A DNA stretch of 64,000 bases from Rathayibacter rathayi (GTDB taxonomy: Bacteria > Actinomycetota > Actinomycetes > Actinomycetales > Microbacteriaceae): the NCBI RefSeq assembly GCF_004011095.1, contig NZ_CP028129.1, positions 2,852,001 through 2,916,000 of the forward strand, given 5' to 3'. Positions 50,640-59,138 of the stretch are shown in pieces (position 1 is the stretch's first letter; each line of letters begins with the position of its first letter). The notes beneath the pieces were generated by a model that was not told the origin of the DNA, did no database searches, and saw only the letters and a program-made list of their open reading frames with translations. Made by a program: the position numbers and the translations under genes.

Positions 50640-51476
50640 TCAGCCGATCGGGACGCCGAGTTCGGCCATGAAGGGGACGGCGTCAACGGCCTCGCCGTCG
50701 ACCCGCGTTTCGAAGTGCAGGTGGCAGCCGGTGGAGGCGCCGGTCGAGCCGCGCAGGGCGATGACCTCACCCGCGGTGACCGTGTCGCCGACCGACACCA
50801 TCAGCTCGCTGTTGTGCGCGTAGCCGGTCTCGATGCCGCCACCGTTGTCGAGCAGAATCCAGTTGCCGTAGCTGCCCTGGTACGACGCTTCCTCGACGGT
50901 GCCGCTGGAGGCCGCGAGGACCGGGGTGCCGCAGGCACCGGCGAGGTCGGTGCCCTTGTGGAACAGGTTCACGCCCGCGACGGGGGCGTCAGGGCGCGGA
51001 CCGTAGCCGCTACTGATGTGACCGGAGATCGGCACGACCCACGCGCCCGACGCGCCCGCTGCGGCGGCCGTCGACTCACCGGAGGTGGCGGTGATCGCGT
51101 CGAGGGACGCGATGGGGACGAGGACCTCGGGCTTGGCCTCGGCGGCGAACGCGTCGCGGGTGACGCTCTGCTGCACCACTCCGGCGGCGACGAAGCTCTG
51201 CGGGCGGGCTGCGGCGACGGCGCTCGACGTGTCGCGCGTCAGCTTGGAGTCGGCGGTGCCGCCCACGGCGAAAGCAGGCATCGTCGAGGTGACCGCGATG
51301 CCGGCCACGAGGGTCATCGCGGCGACGGCGGAGACGCGGGGGCGCGACGACCTGCGGGAGGCGCGGCGAGTGTGGGACTCCTGCTCACGGAGGGAACGAC
51401 GGGTCGGCAGGGCGGACGGGGTGCCGGTCTCGGCTCCTGCGGGGGAGGGAGTCGAGGCGCGAGACGAACGGTGCAT
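50640..51476 (-). CDS. Secreted M23-family peptidoglycan endopeptidase
   Basis: A 278-residue protein. After a long basic N-region a transmembrane/signal segment (VAAMTLVAGIAVTSTMPAFA, residues 51-70) leads to an Ala/Ser linker and a LytM/M23 domain from residue 145. Zinc ligands H173 and D177 (FHKGTD) and the HLH motif at 252-254 are intact, as is GYGPRPD. It cleaves peptide bridges of peptidoglycan in the cell wall during growth or division. Complete for the family. Confidence 0.9.
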   Translation of the reverse strand: MHRSSRASTPSPAGAETGTPSALPTRRSLREQESHTRRASRRSSRPRVSAVAAMTLVAGIAVTSTMPAFAVGGTADSKLTRDTSSAVAAARPQSFVAAGVVQQSVTRDAFAAEAKPEVLVPIASLDAITATSGESTAAAAGASGAWVVPISGHISSGYGPRPDAPVAGVNLFHKGTDLAGACGTPVLAASSGTVEEASYQGSYGNWILLDNGGGIETGYAHNSELMVSVGDTVTAGEVIALRGSTGASTGCHLHFETRVDGEAVDAVPFMAELGVPIG

Positions 51477-51780
51477 GCAGAGGGATTCCAGGTCTGTCGG
51501 CGCTCGGCGGGGGAGGCGAACGTCGGGAGGGGTGGGGGTGATTGCGCGGCCATGCCGCTGCGGCCCTCCAAACTACCTGCGTTCCGCCGCTGCCGGGCTG
51601 AGAAAAACCTCCGGAGTCAAGTGGTTGCCCGCCTCGATCCGCTCTCGATCCCGCGTGTTTGCCTCGTTCGGCCGAGCGGGGCACCGGTCGCGGGGCGGGG
51701 TCAGCGGTGCGCGGTGAAGACGAGGAGGGCGATCACATCGGCCACCGTCGCCGCGACTCCGGAGCCGAGGCGCCCCTCGT
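51477..51780. other. Intergenic region upstream of the M23 peptidase gene
   Basis: Non-coding DNA with C/G-rich tracts; it contains the 5' region of the peptidase gene. A stretch around 51600-51660 is less GC-rich and may hold the promoter. In other actinobacteria M23/RPF-type genes have a ydaO-type c-di-AMP riboswitch here, but I could not recognise its conserved core. Confidence 0.35.
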
Positions 51781-51855
51781 CCCCCTCCGCGAGATGCCAC
51801 TTATGACGCTCCGGTACGGCGTGTCGGCCTCATAAGTGGCATCTCGCGGAGGGGG
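51781..51855. repeat. Long inverted repeat, family A (core CGCGAGATGCCACTTATG), copy 2
   Basis: Arms 51781-51805 and 51831-51855 are perfectly complementary over 25 bp. The arm CTCCGCGAGATGCCACTTATG is identical to the arm of the element at 19930-20007, while the flanks and loops are unrelated. It lies between divergent genes. Confidence 0.92.
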
Positions 51856-51942
51856 GAGGGAGGGGGAGGGGGAGGGGCGCGGGCGGGGGCGTCGGTAGCG
51901 TGGGGGCGTCGGCCGGCGCGGTCGATGAGTGGAGGAGCGGAC

Positions 51943-52380
51943 ATGGCCGGGAACGAGAAAGACGCACGCGACAGGGCGGCGCACAAGCGCGCGAAGAAGG
52001 CGCTGAAGAAGGCCGAGAAGTCGGTGCGCGCGGCGCACGAGGCGGTGCGCGACTCCAGCAAGAAGCTCCGGAAGAAGGCTCGCAAGCTCGCCGAGCAGAC
52101 CGAGAAGCTCAAGCGTGCCCAGGAAAAGACCGCCAAGAAGGTGGCCGCGGCCGAGAGCCGCTCCTCCGTTCCGAAGCGCGCCGCGGAGCCGGCGGTCGGA
52201 GCCCTCGACCTCACTCCGCCGCTACCCGGCGCCCAGCCCGAGCCGCCCGCAGCCGACTCGACCCCGCCCGACTCGACCCCGCCCGACCGCGAGCACGAGC
52301 CGACCCCCGACGTCGACCCGGCACACACCACCGACCTCACCCCGCCGCTGCCCCGCTCGGCCTCCTCAGAACCCGCCTGA
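51943..52380 (+). CDS. Lys-rich coiled-coil protein with acidic/proline-rich tail
   Basis: A 145-residue protein from ATG 51943, chosen because GGAGGAG (51931-51937) is ideally spaced. Residues 1-75 are extremely basic with heptad-like Lys/Ala pattern (AHKRAKKALKKAEKSVRAAH), likely one long helix; residues 90-145 are Pro/Asp/Thr-rich and acidic with short TPPDSTPPD repeats. Such bipolar proteins may bind nucleic acid or act as low-complexity linkers; no family assigned. Confidence 0.65.
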   Translation: MAGNEKDARDRAAHKRAKKALKKAEKSVRAAHEAVRDSSKKLRKKARKLAEQTEKLKRAQEKTAKKVAAAESRSSVPKRAAEPAVGALDLTPPLPGAQPEPPAADSTPPDSTPPDREHEPTPDVDPAHTTDLTPPLPRSASSEPA

Positions 52381-52437
52381 AAACGCGCCGGACAACCCGC
52401 CCGTCTGAGGATCCGCACAGGCTAATCGGGCGGGCGT

Positions 52438-52512
52438 AACGCCAGGTGAACCGTGCAACGCCAGGTGAACCGTACGACGCCAGGTGAACCGTGCAACGCC
52501 AGGTGAACACTG
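52438..52512 (+). promoter_or_regulatory. Four 19-bp direct repeats upstream of the phosphate transporter (PHO-box-like)
   Basis: The unit AACGCCAGGTGAACCGTGC begins at 52438, 52457, 52476 and 52495 (last copy partial). Each carries GGTGAAC, the complement of GTTCACC, the core of Streptomyces PhoP boxes. Spacing is 19 bp rather than the canonical 11 bp, so the match is suggestive only. They end 57 bp before the Pit start codon. Confidence 0.6.
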
Positions 52513-52568
52513 GGTGAAGCCTCGCCGCCAGGCCGGAGAGGCTCCTGGGACCGGAGCATCATGTCTGC

Positions 52569-53783
52569 GTGGATCCCTTCCTCCTGCTCGCGCTCGTCGT
52601 CGTCACGGCCCTCGCCTTCGACTTCACCAACGGTTTCCATGACACGGCGAACGCGATGGCCACGTCCATCGCGACCGGTGCCCTGAAACCCCGCACCGCG
52701 GTCGCCCTCTCGGCGTCGCTGAACCTGGTGGGGGCGTTCCTCAGCATCGAGGTGGCGCTGACCGTCACCAACGCGGTCGTGAAGATCCAGGACTCCTCGG
52801 GCGCACCCGACCCGGCGCTGCTGGAGGGCGGCGGATCCGCTCTGCTGCTGATCGTGCTGGCCGGCCTGATCGGTGGCATCGTCTGGAACCTGCTGACCTG
52901 GCTGCTCGGCCTGCCCTCGAGTTCGTCGCACGCCCTCTTCGGCGGCCTGATCGGCTCCGCCCTCGCGGGCCTGGGCCTCAAGGGCGTGAACTGGGCCGGT
53001 GACGGCACCAGGCTTGACGGCGTCGTCGGCAAGGTGATCCTCCCGGCGTTGATGTCGCCCGTGCTCGCCGGAGCAGTTGCGGCGGTCGGCACCTGGCTCG
53101 TCTTCCGCGTGATCGGGAACCTCGCCGAGAAGGGCCTGCACCGTGGATTCCGCATCGGCCAGATCGGCAGCGCCTCCCTCGTCTCGCTCGCGCACGGCAC
53201 CAACGATGCACAGAAGACGATGGGAGTGATCACGCTGGCGCTGATCGCGGCCGGCGGCTGGAGTGACACCGGGTCGGTTCCGTTCTGGGTCAAGCTCAGC
53301 TGCGCACTGGCCATCTCGCTCGGCACCTACATCGGCGGCTGGCGGATCATCCGCACCGTCGGCAAGGGCCTGGTCGAGATCAACACTCCGCAGGGCATGG
53401 CCGCCGAGAGCGCCTCCGCCGCAGTCATCCTCGCCTCCAGCCACCTCGGCTTCGCCCTCTCGACCACGCACGTCGCGACCGGCTCGATCCTCGGCTCCGG
53501 AGTCGGCCGCCCCGGCGCCCAGGTCCGCTGGCGAGTGGCGCTGCGCATGGTGATCGCGTGGGTCATCACCCTGCCGGCCGCCGCCCTGGTCGGCGCCGTG
53601 ATGTGGTGGATCGGCCACCTCGTCGGTGGCGCGGCCGGTGGCCTGCTGATGGCCGCGGTCCTCGTCGCCGTCGCCTCCCTCATCTACATCCGCTCGCGCC
53701 GCGACAGCATCGGCGCGCACAACGTCAACGACGAGTGGCAGGACGCGGCGGCACGCCCCGCGCCCGAGACCGCCGGCGTCTGA
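52569..53783 (+). CDS. pit: Low-affinity inorganic phosphate transporter (PiT family)
   Basis: A 404-residue membrane protein from GTG 52569. The PiT signature repeat is clear: TNGFHDTANAMATSIATGAL near residue 19 and, inverted-topology second half, SLAHGTNDAQKTMGVITLAL around residue 210. About ten membrane helices. It imports phosphate (often as metal-phosphate) using the proton gradient. It heads a unit with the small membrane protein and the DUF3349 gene, and the repeats upstream hint at phosphate-dependent control. Confidence 0.93.
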   Translation: MDPFLLLALVVVTALAFDFTNGFHDTANAMATSIATGALKPRTAVALSASLNLVGAFLSIEVALTVTNAVVKIQDSSGAPDPALLEGGGSALLLIVLAGLIGGIVWNLLTWLLGLPSSSSHALFGGLIGSALAGLGLKGVNWAGDGTRLDGVVGKVILPALMSPVLAGAVAAVGTWLVFRVIGNLAEKGLHRGFRIGQIGSASLVSLAHGTNDAQKTMGVITLALIAAGGWSDTGSVPFWVKLSCALAISLGTYIGGWRIIRTVGKGLVEINTPQGMAAESASAAVILASSHLGFALSTTHVATGSILGSGVGRPGAQVRWRVALRMVIAWVITLPAAALVGAVMWWIGHLVGGAAGGLLMAAVLVAVASLIYIRSRRDSIGAHNVNDEWQDAAARPAPETAGV

Positions 53784-53800
53784 GCGAAAGGACCCGCACC

Positions 53801-54130
53801 GTGCTCTCCCTCTTCCTCTCCGCCGCCGGCCAGGTGGCCCTCGTCGCCGTGCTCCTCGGAGCGGGCCTGCCCGTGCTCTTCGCCGTCGGTGTCCGCTCGT
53901 TCGCGGTCGCCTCAGGTGCCGGTGCCGTCGGTGCCGGTGCTCTCGCGGCCGGTGCTCCTCCCGCGCGACGCAGCGGCCTGCCTGCCCCGCTGCTGCGCGG
54001 GATCGGCGCGCTCTGCTTCGCCCTGGTCGTCGGCTCCGTGGTCATCGGTCTGAGCGTCATCATCGCGACGGGCCTCGGCCAATCGGTGAGCTTCGAGCAC
54101 ATGATCCCGACGTTCGCACCCAAAGGCTGA
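53801..54130 (+). CDS. Small membrane protein in the Pit unit
   Basis: A 109-residue protein from GTG 53801 (AAAGGA nine bases upstream), 17 bp after the transporter gene. Two to three hydrophobic segments (LFLSAAGQVALVAVLLGAGL; IGALCFALVVGSVVIGLSVI) flank a Gly/Ala-rich loop. Small membrane proteins of this kind commonly follow pit in actinobacteria; role unknown, perhaps modulating the transporter. Confidence 0.8.
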   Translation: MLSLFLSAAGQVALVAVLLGAGLPVLFAVGVRSFAVASGAGAVGAGALAAGAPPARRSGLPAPLLRGIGALCFALVVGSVVIGLSVIIATGLGQSVSFEHMIPTFAPKG

Positions 54131-54132
54131 GC

Positions 54133-54762
54133 ATGGCGTCGACGGATCCGATCGCGGCGCGGGAGGGGATCGTCGCCCGCGTCGTCGGCTGGCTGCGCGC
54201 GGGCTACCCGTCGGGAGTGCCAGAGCAGGATTACCTGCCGCTGCTGGGCCTGCTGCGCCGCAGCCTGACGACGGACGAGGTGGAGCAGGTCGTCGCGCGG
54301 CTCCTGTCGGAGTCGGAGCGGGCTGAGACCGTCGTCTCGCGCGCCGTCGTGCGCGACCGGATCGAGCAGTTGCTCCTCGGTCCGGCGATGCCGGAGGACG
54401 TCGCCCGCGTGTCCTCACACCTCGCGAACGCGGGCTGGCCACTGGCGGGTCCCGAGCTGCTCGCCGAGCCAGACCCCCGCGACGGCCTGGTCACGCGCAT
54501 CGTCCGCTGGCTGCGGGCCGGCTACCCCGCCGGCCTGCCCGAGCAGGATTTCGTGCCGCTGCTGGCGCTACTCCGCCGCCGCTTGAGCGACGAGGAGGTG
54601 GCCGAGGTGGCTACCGGTCTGGCCGCTGACGCTCCCGCCTCCCGCGCCGACGTGGGCACTGCGATCGCCGGACTGACCGCGGAGCTGCCCTCGGAGGAGG
54701 ACATTGAGCGGGTGCGCCGGTCGTTGGCCGCGCTGGGCTGGCCGGAGGAGTTTACGAGCTGA
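54133..54762 (+). CDS. Tandem DUF3349 protein
   Basis: A 209-residue protein made of two DUF3349 domains: residues 13-100 (VVGWLRAGYPSGVPEQDYLP ... PEDVARVSSHLANAGWPL) and residues 117-205 (IVRWLRAGYPAGLPEQDFVP ... EEDIERVRRSLAALGWP). Each is a small helical module known mainly from actinobacteria (Mycobacterium Rv0543c family) without a defined function. The start is two bases after the previous stop, so it belongs to the Pit transcript. The fusion of two copies is an internal duplication. Confidence 0.85.
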   Translation: MASTDPIAAREGIVARVVGWLRAGYPSGVPEQDYLPLLGLLRRSLTTDEVEQVVARLLSESERAETVVSRAVVRDRIEQLLLGPAMPEDVARVSSHLANAGWPLAGPELLAEPDPRDGLVTRIVRWLRAGYPAGLPEQDFVPLLALLRRRLSDEEVAEVATGLAADAPASRADVGTAIAGLTAELPSEEDIERVRRSLAALGWPEEFTS

Positions 54763-54827
54763 GCGGTCACGCCCAGATATTCGCCGAACATCGGGCGCGG
54801 AACTCGGGCCGGATCGCCGCTGCCCGG

Positions 54828-55109
54828 TCAGTTGCGCAGCGGATTCGGCGGGAGCAGGTCGGTCAGCTCCACGTCGAGGACCGCGCAGAGGGCGAGCAGC
54901 GTGCGCAGCGTCGGATTGGCGGGCGACCCCGGCTTCGACTCGCCCTTCTCAAACTTCTGGTAGGTGTAGCCGGCCAGGTCCGCTGCATCGGCGACACTCT
55001 GCTGGCTCAGGCCTTTCGCGATGCGGGCGCGATGCATCCTGATGCCGAGTTCGCGCGCGTACTGCGCCCAGTCGTGGTCGAGGTCGGGCTCGTCAGAGGA
55101 AGTCGACAT
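54828..55109 (-). CDS. XRE-family helix-turn-helix regulator
   Basis: A 93-residue protein with a Cro/CI-type helix-turn-helix: LGIRMHRARIAKGLSQQSVA, DAADLAGYTYQKFEKGESKP, then TLRTLLALCAVLDVELTDLL. No effector domain. Such small regulators often control adjacent genes; the nearest divergent gene here is a remnant. Monocistronic, convergent with the DUF3349 gene. Confidence 0.85.
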   Translation of the reverse strand: MSTSSDEPDLDHDWAQYARELGIRMHRARIAKGLSQQSVADAADLAGYTYQKFEKGESKPGSPANPTLRTLLALCAVLDVELTDLLPPNPLRN

Positions 55110-55348
55110 GCCCGACAGTCTCAGTGAGGATCGCTGCCGAAGTGACCATACTCACATGGGAAATCGAAGATGGTCATCTTTCGCGCGCTCGCGTCGTGCG
55201 CACGGGCCGCCCGCCGGTGCCTCGTCGCCTGCCGCCACACAGATCCCCCCTCCAAGCTGACTGATGGCTGTCTCGAGCACGGTGGAGCCACGGCAGCACC
55301 TGAGGAGCAGGCGCACTGATTCGCAATCAGCGTCGGTGGCCCCCGGCG

Positions 55349-55840
55349 GTGGGCGTGCTCGAACGCCTCGCCACGAACGCACCCGAGCTCGGCGCCAGGA
55401 CGGGCCTGTTCCTCGCGGTCCTGCGCAGTTAGTTCCTCCTGGCCGACCTCGCCGCCTCGGTCGAGTGGACGCCGCGCTCGCGCATCGAGGACCTGGACGG
55501 CTGGTGGCGCGGCTGGTTCAGCTCCCTGGCGAGCAGCCCGCCCGCGTATCGCCTCGACGAGCTACTCGCTCTCTCGGAGGCGGGCGTGGCGACGAGGGAC
55601 GATGCCCTGCTGTGCTCGGTCGCCGGCGACCGTGCAGGGCGGAGGTACGCGATCGGGCCGTGCACCGATGCGCCGTTCGTCGGCGCGTTCTCGCGGTCGC
55701 GGACGAATGCGGTGTCGTTCCGCGAGAACGACAGGGTGGCGCGGGCGCTGCTGCGGCGTCTCCGCGATCTGGGGCACGGCGAGCCGCAGGCCGCCGTCGA
55801 GGAGACGCCGCGCGTCGCGGATCCCGCTACTCCTGGATGA
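55349..55840 (+). pseudogene. Hypothetical gene interrupted by an in-frame TAG
   Basis: One frame is coding-like on both sides of a TAG at 55430-55432: before it VGVLERLATNAPELGARTGL, after it FLLADLAASVEWTPRSRIED, LDGWWRGWFSSLASSPPAYR and, near the end, GAFSRSRTNAVSFRENDRVA. No start codon suitably placed follows the stop before 55586, so the gene is probably inactive. I do not recognise the family. The product would have had at least 163 residues; its 5' end is not identifiable. Confidence 0.5.
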
Positions 55841-56666
55841 AGGCCAGCAGGTCGGGGTTGATGACGTCGGCGTGGACGGTCAGCATGCCGTGCGGGTAGC
55901 CCTCGTAGATCGTGAGGGTCGAGTTCTGGAGCAGCTCGTGCTGCTTCAGCGCGGCGTCTTCGTAGGGCACAACCTGGTCATCGTCGCCCTGCAGGACGAG
56001 GACGGGGACGGTGATGGCTGTCAGGTCCTCGGTCTGGTCCGTCTCGGAGAAGGCCTTGATGCCCTCGTAGTGCGCGAGCGCGGATCCGGTCATGCCCTGA
56101 CGCCACCAGTTGTCGACCACCGGCTGGGAGAGTTGGACGCCGGGCCGGTTAAAGCCGTAGAACGGTCCGGAGGCGACGGCGTGGAAGAACTCGGCGCGAT
56201 TCGCCGCGAGCGCGTCGCGGAAGCCGTCGAAAACGGAGATCGGAGTGCCCTCGGGGTTCGCCTCGGTCTGCACCATCAGCGGCGGCACTGCCGAGACGAG
56301 GACCGCCTTGGCCACGCGGCCCTGCGGCTCGCCGTACTTCGCGACGTAGCGGGCGACCTGGCCACCGCCGGTCGAGTGGCCGATGTGGACAGCATTGCGC
56401 AGGTCGAGGTGCTCGACCACGGCGTTCACGTCGCTGGCGTAGTGGTCCATGTCGTGGCCGGTGCCGACTGGGCTGGAGCGTCCGTGGCCGCGGCGGTCGC
56501 TCGCGATCACGCGGTAGCCGCGCGCGTGGAAGAACAGCATCTGCGCGTCCCAGTCGTCGGAGGACAGCGGCCAGCCGTGATGGAACACGATCGGCTGCGC
56601 GTCGGTGCTGCCCCAGTCCTTGTAGTAGATCTCCACGCCATCGTCCGTAGTCACAAACGGCATCAT
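55827..56666 (-). CDS. Alpha/beta hydrolase (non-haem chloroperoxidase/esterase-like)
   Basis: A 279-residue cytosolic hydrolase. Oxyanion strand IVFHHGWPLSSDDWD, then ASDRRGHGRSSPVGTGHDMD, nucleophile elbow HIGHSTGGGQVARY (S98), an Asp in LVLQGDDDQVVPYED and the catalytic His in YEGYPHGML. This set and length match the arylesterase/cofactor-free haloperoxidase family, which hydrolyses esters and can perform perhydrolysis. Start at the first or second Met. Same strand as the gamma-glutamyltransferase gene upstream, but with 184 bp between. Confidence 0.9.
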   Translation of the reverse strand: MMPFVTTDDGVEIYYKDWGSTDAQPIVFHHGWPLSSDDWDAQMLFFHARGYRVIASDRRGHGRSSPVGTGHDMDHYASDVNAVVEHLDLRNAVHIGHSTGGGQVARYVAKYGEPQGRVAKAVLVSAVPPLMVQTEANPEGTPISVFDGFRDALAANRAEFFHAVASGPFYGFNRPGVQLSQPVVDNWWRQGMTGSALAHYEGIKAFSETDQTEDLTAITVPVLVLQGDDDQVVPYEDAALKQHELLQNSTLTIYEGYPHGMLTVHADVINPDLLAFIQE

Positions 56667-56850
56667 CGAACCTCCGTGTTCAGGTCGATCCCGAGCCCGG
56701 GATCGAATTCCAGGTGGTGTCTCCCCGAGTGGGTGGGGAACGGCTCCACGATAGAGGCGGGGAAGCGCTCGGCGAAGGGGGGCGCGGGAGTTTCCGTAGG
56801 TCTGCTGAGCGAGCGCCTTCCGGGCGGCGGGGCGTGGGGTCAGAGCGGCG

Positions 56851-58731
56851 TCACTTCTCCGGACAGACCACCAGCCCCACCCCGCCGCCGCGCCGCACAG
56901 GCTCGGCGGTCGCCGTCATCCGGCCCGCGGGATCGACCTCGATCGCAGCAACCGCGCCGATCTTCGCGGCCGAGGTGTGGGGGTCGCCCGAGGGGGTCAA
57001 GTGCTCGCCGTAGGGGGCGAGGAGGTCGGCGTACGCCGTGATGAACTCGGGCTCGGCCGAGGTTGACGCGGTATTGCGCTGGGACGCGCGCGGCGCCGCC
57101 ACTGCCTCCGGGAGCGACATGCCGAGGTCGATGCGGTTCACGAGCGTCTGGAGCACCGTCGTGATGATCGTCGATCCTCCCGGCGAGCCGACGACGAACC
57201 GGACGTTGCCGCCGTTGAGTACGATCGTCGGCGCCATCGACGAGCGCGGACGCTTGCCCGGCTCGATCCGGTTCGGGTCCCCGTCGACAAAGGTTGTGGA
57301 GAAGTCGGTGAGCTGGTCGTTGAGGAGGAAGCCTCGTCCGGGGACGGTCATCGCCGAGCCGCCGGTCTGCTCGATCGACAGTGTGTAGGAGGCGGCGTTG
57401 CCCCACCTATCGACGACGGAGAGGTGGGTGGTCGAGATGTTCTCCGTGTCCTGCTCTTTCACGGCGGGTGCGATCGAGCATCCGGGTCCCGCAAGAGCGC
57501 CGGGCGCCACCGGGCGCACGGACGCCGTCCTCGGGTCGATCGTGCAGTCCCGGGTTTTTGCGAACTCCTTGCTGAGGAGCGTCTCGGTCGGCACGTCAGA
57601 GAACGCCGAGTCGCCGACGAAGGCGTCGCGGTCGGCGAAGGCGCGGGCGGACGCCTCGAGGTAGAGGTGCAGAGCGCTGCCGGGGTCGTCCGCGCTGAGG
57701 TGGTGGTTCTCGAGGATGTTCAGCGCCTCGCCGACCGCGAGCCCTCCCGCGGCGGAGGGCCCCATGCCGTAGACGTCGAGTCCGCGGTAGGAGACGTGGG
57801 TGGGCGCCTGGTCGATCACGGAGTAGGCGCCGAGGTCGGCGGCCGTCATCGAGCCGGCCGGGGCGGGGAGGGCCGATCCGGCGGCGACCCGCGGGTGCTG
57901 GACTGTGTCGGCGATCTCGGCGGCCAGCGTGCCGCCGTAGAACGCGCTCGGACCGTTGACGGCGATGGAGGTCAGCGTCGTCGCGAGATCGGGGTTGCGG
58001 AAGGTGCTGCCCACCGTCGGGGCATCACCGCCCGGGAGGAACAGCTTCGCCGTGTCGGGGAATGCTTGGAACCGCTCACGGTTGTCGAGGGTCTGGTTGC
58101 GGAACGTGTCATCGACCGTGAAGCCCGTCGCCGCGAGGGCAATCGACGGCGCCAGCACGGCCGAGAGCGGCAGGCTGCCGAAGCGCTTCACGGCGGCGTC
58201 CCAGGTCGCCACCGTTCCGGGGACGCCGACCGCAACGCCCGAGGAGACGAGGTCCGGCCTGAAGGTGTAGGGAGCGCCTGTCGCCGGATTGATGAACGCG
58301 TCCGGGGTGATGCCGGTCGGCGCGGTCTCGCGCCCGTCGATCGTGCTGACCTCGCCGGTCGCCTTGTCGAAGTAGACCAGGTACCCGCCGCCCCCGATGC
58401 CGGCGCTGTAGGGATCGGTCACCCCCAGAGCGGCGGCCGTCGCGACCGCGGCGTCCGCGGCATTGCCGCCGCGCTTGAGGACGTCGAGGCCCACCCGGCT
58501 CGCGTTCGCGTCGACGGAGGAGACCGCGCCGCCGTAGCCGACCGAGGTGGAGGGGGAGATGACGGGTCCGCCGAGGAAGTCACGGGTCGTCTCGGGAGAG
58601 AGGGCGCTGTCCGTGCGGGGATCGGAGGCCGGCCGGTCGAGGGCGAATGCCGGCGCGGCACCCGCCGCTCCGAACGACACGACCGCGACCAGCGCGATCG
58701 CGATTCGGCGGAAAACGGGAGTTGCGGTCAC
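56851..58731 (-). CDS. ggt: Secreted gamma-glutamyltransferase
   Basis: A 626-residue proenzyme with a signal peptide (IAIALVAVVSFGAAGAAPAF, residues 10-30). Large-subunit motifs GGNAADAAVATAAALGVTDP and IGGGGYLVYFDKATGEVSTIDGRE (with the gamma-Glu-binding Arg) are present; autocleavage occurs before the nucleophile T434 in ISTTHLSVVD. The small subunit has LNDQLTDFS, GKRPRSSMAPTIV and GSPGGSTI. It hydrolyses or transfers the gamma-glutamyl group of glutathione outside the membrane. Length and motif order are normal. Confidence 0.93.
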   Translation of the reverse strand: MTATPVFRRIAIALVAVVSFGAAGAAPAFALDRPASDPRTDSALSPETTRDFLGGPVISPSTSVGYGGAVSSVDANASRVGLDVLKRGGNAADAAVATAAALGVTDPYSAGIGGGGYLVYFDKATGEVSTIDGRETAPTGITPDAFINPATGAPYTFRPDLVSSGVAVGVPGTVATWDAAVKRFGSLPLSAVLAPSIALAATGFTVDDTFRNQTLDNRERFQAFPDTAKLFLPGGDAPTVGSTFRNPDLATTLTSIAVNGPSAFYGGTLAAEIADTVQHPRVAAGSALPAPAGSMTAADLGAYSVIDQAPTHVSYRGLDVYGMGPSAAGGLAVGEALNILENHHLSADDPGSALHLYLEASARAFADRDAFVGDSAFSDVPTETLLSKEFAKTRDCTIDPRTASVRPVAPGALAGPGCSIAPAVKEQDTENISTTHLSVVDRWGNAASYTLSIEQTGGSAMTVPGRGFLLNDQLTDFSTTFVDGDPNRIEPGKRPRSSMAPTIVLNGGNVRFVVGSPGGSTIITTVLQTLVNRIDLGMSLPEAVAAPRASQRNTASTSAEPEFITAYADLLAPYGEHLTPSGDPHTSAAKIGAVAAIEVDPAGRMTATAEPVRRGGGVGLVVCPEK

Positions 58732-59099
58732 AGCGGTCCTCCATCAGAACTTAGTGGGTGCGAAGCGCGGGGTGGGTCGTGTCGCGCTACGGGCGAGGTG
58801 GGGGCGTGGCTGTGTCTCAGCCTTCGCTCGGTGGCAATCTCCGGCCTGGAGGTGTCGGGAGAGCATCGGCCGCGGGGATCCCCACCCGCAGAATTCCGTC
58901 GGCACGCCGTGCGCGTTCGGCGAGTGCGCCACGATGCTCCGCCCTGTCCTCGGCTGCATCGGCACCTGTCGATTCCGGATCCTCCTCTCTGGCATGAGGA
59001 GGGAATCGGACTCGCCGCCCGATCAGTCGCGGACCTCGCTCACGAGTGCGTCCCCAACACGCTCCGCATCGGTCATCTCGGTCATCGGCGATCTTTTCG
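58732..59099. other. Intergenic region upstream of ggt
   Basis: No gene supported. It contains the ggt promoter region. A small hairpin CCTCCT/AGGAGG occurs at about 58981-59002. Confidence 0.4.
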
Positions 59100-59131
59100 T
59101 GGTGGCGGGTCGAGGGATCGGCCCGCCACCA
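59100..59131 (-). terminator. Hairpin after secreted-protein gene 59139-59954
   Basis: Arms TGGTGGCGGG (59100-59109) and CCCGCCACCA (59122-59131) form a perfect 10-bp stem eight bases beyond the stop of the minus-strand gene. Confidence 0.75.
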
Positions 59132-59138
59132 GCGTCGG

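Noticed and set aside
51477..51780. Riboswitch in front of the M23 peptidase gene
   Set aside because: Location would suit a ydaO-type switch known before actinobacterial cell-wall hydrolases, but the conserved core could not be identified by eye.
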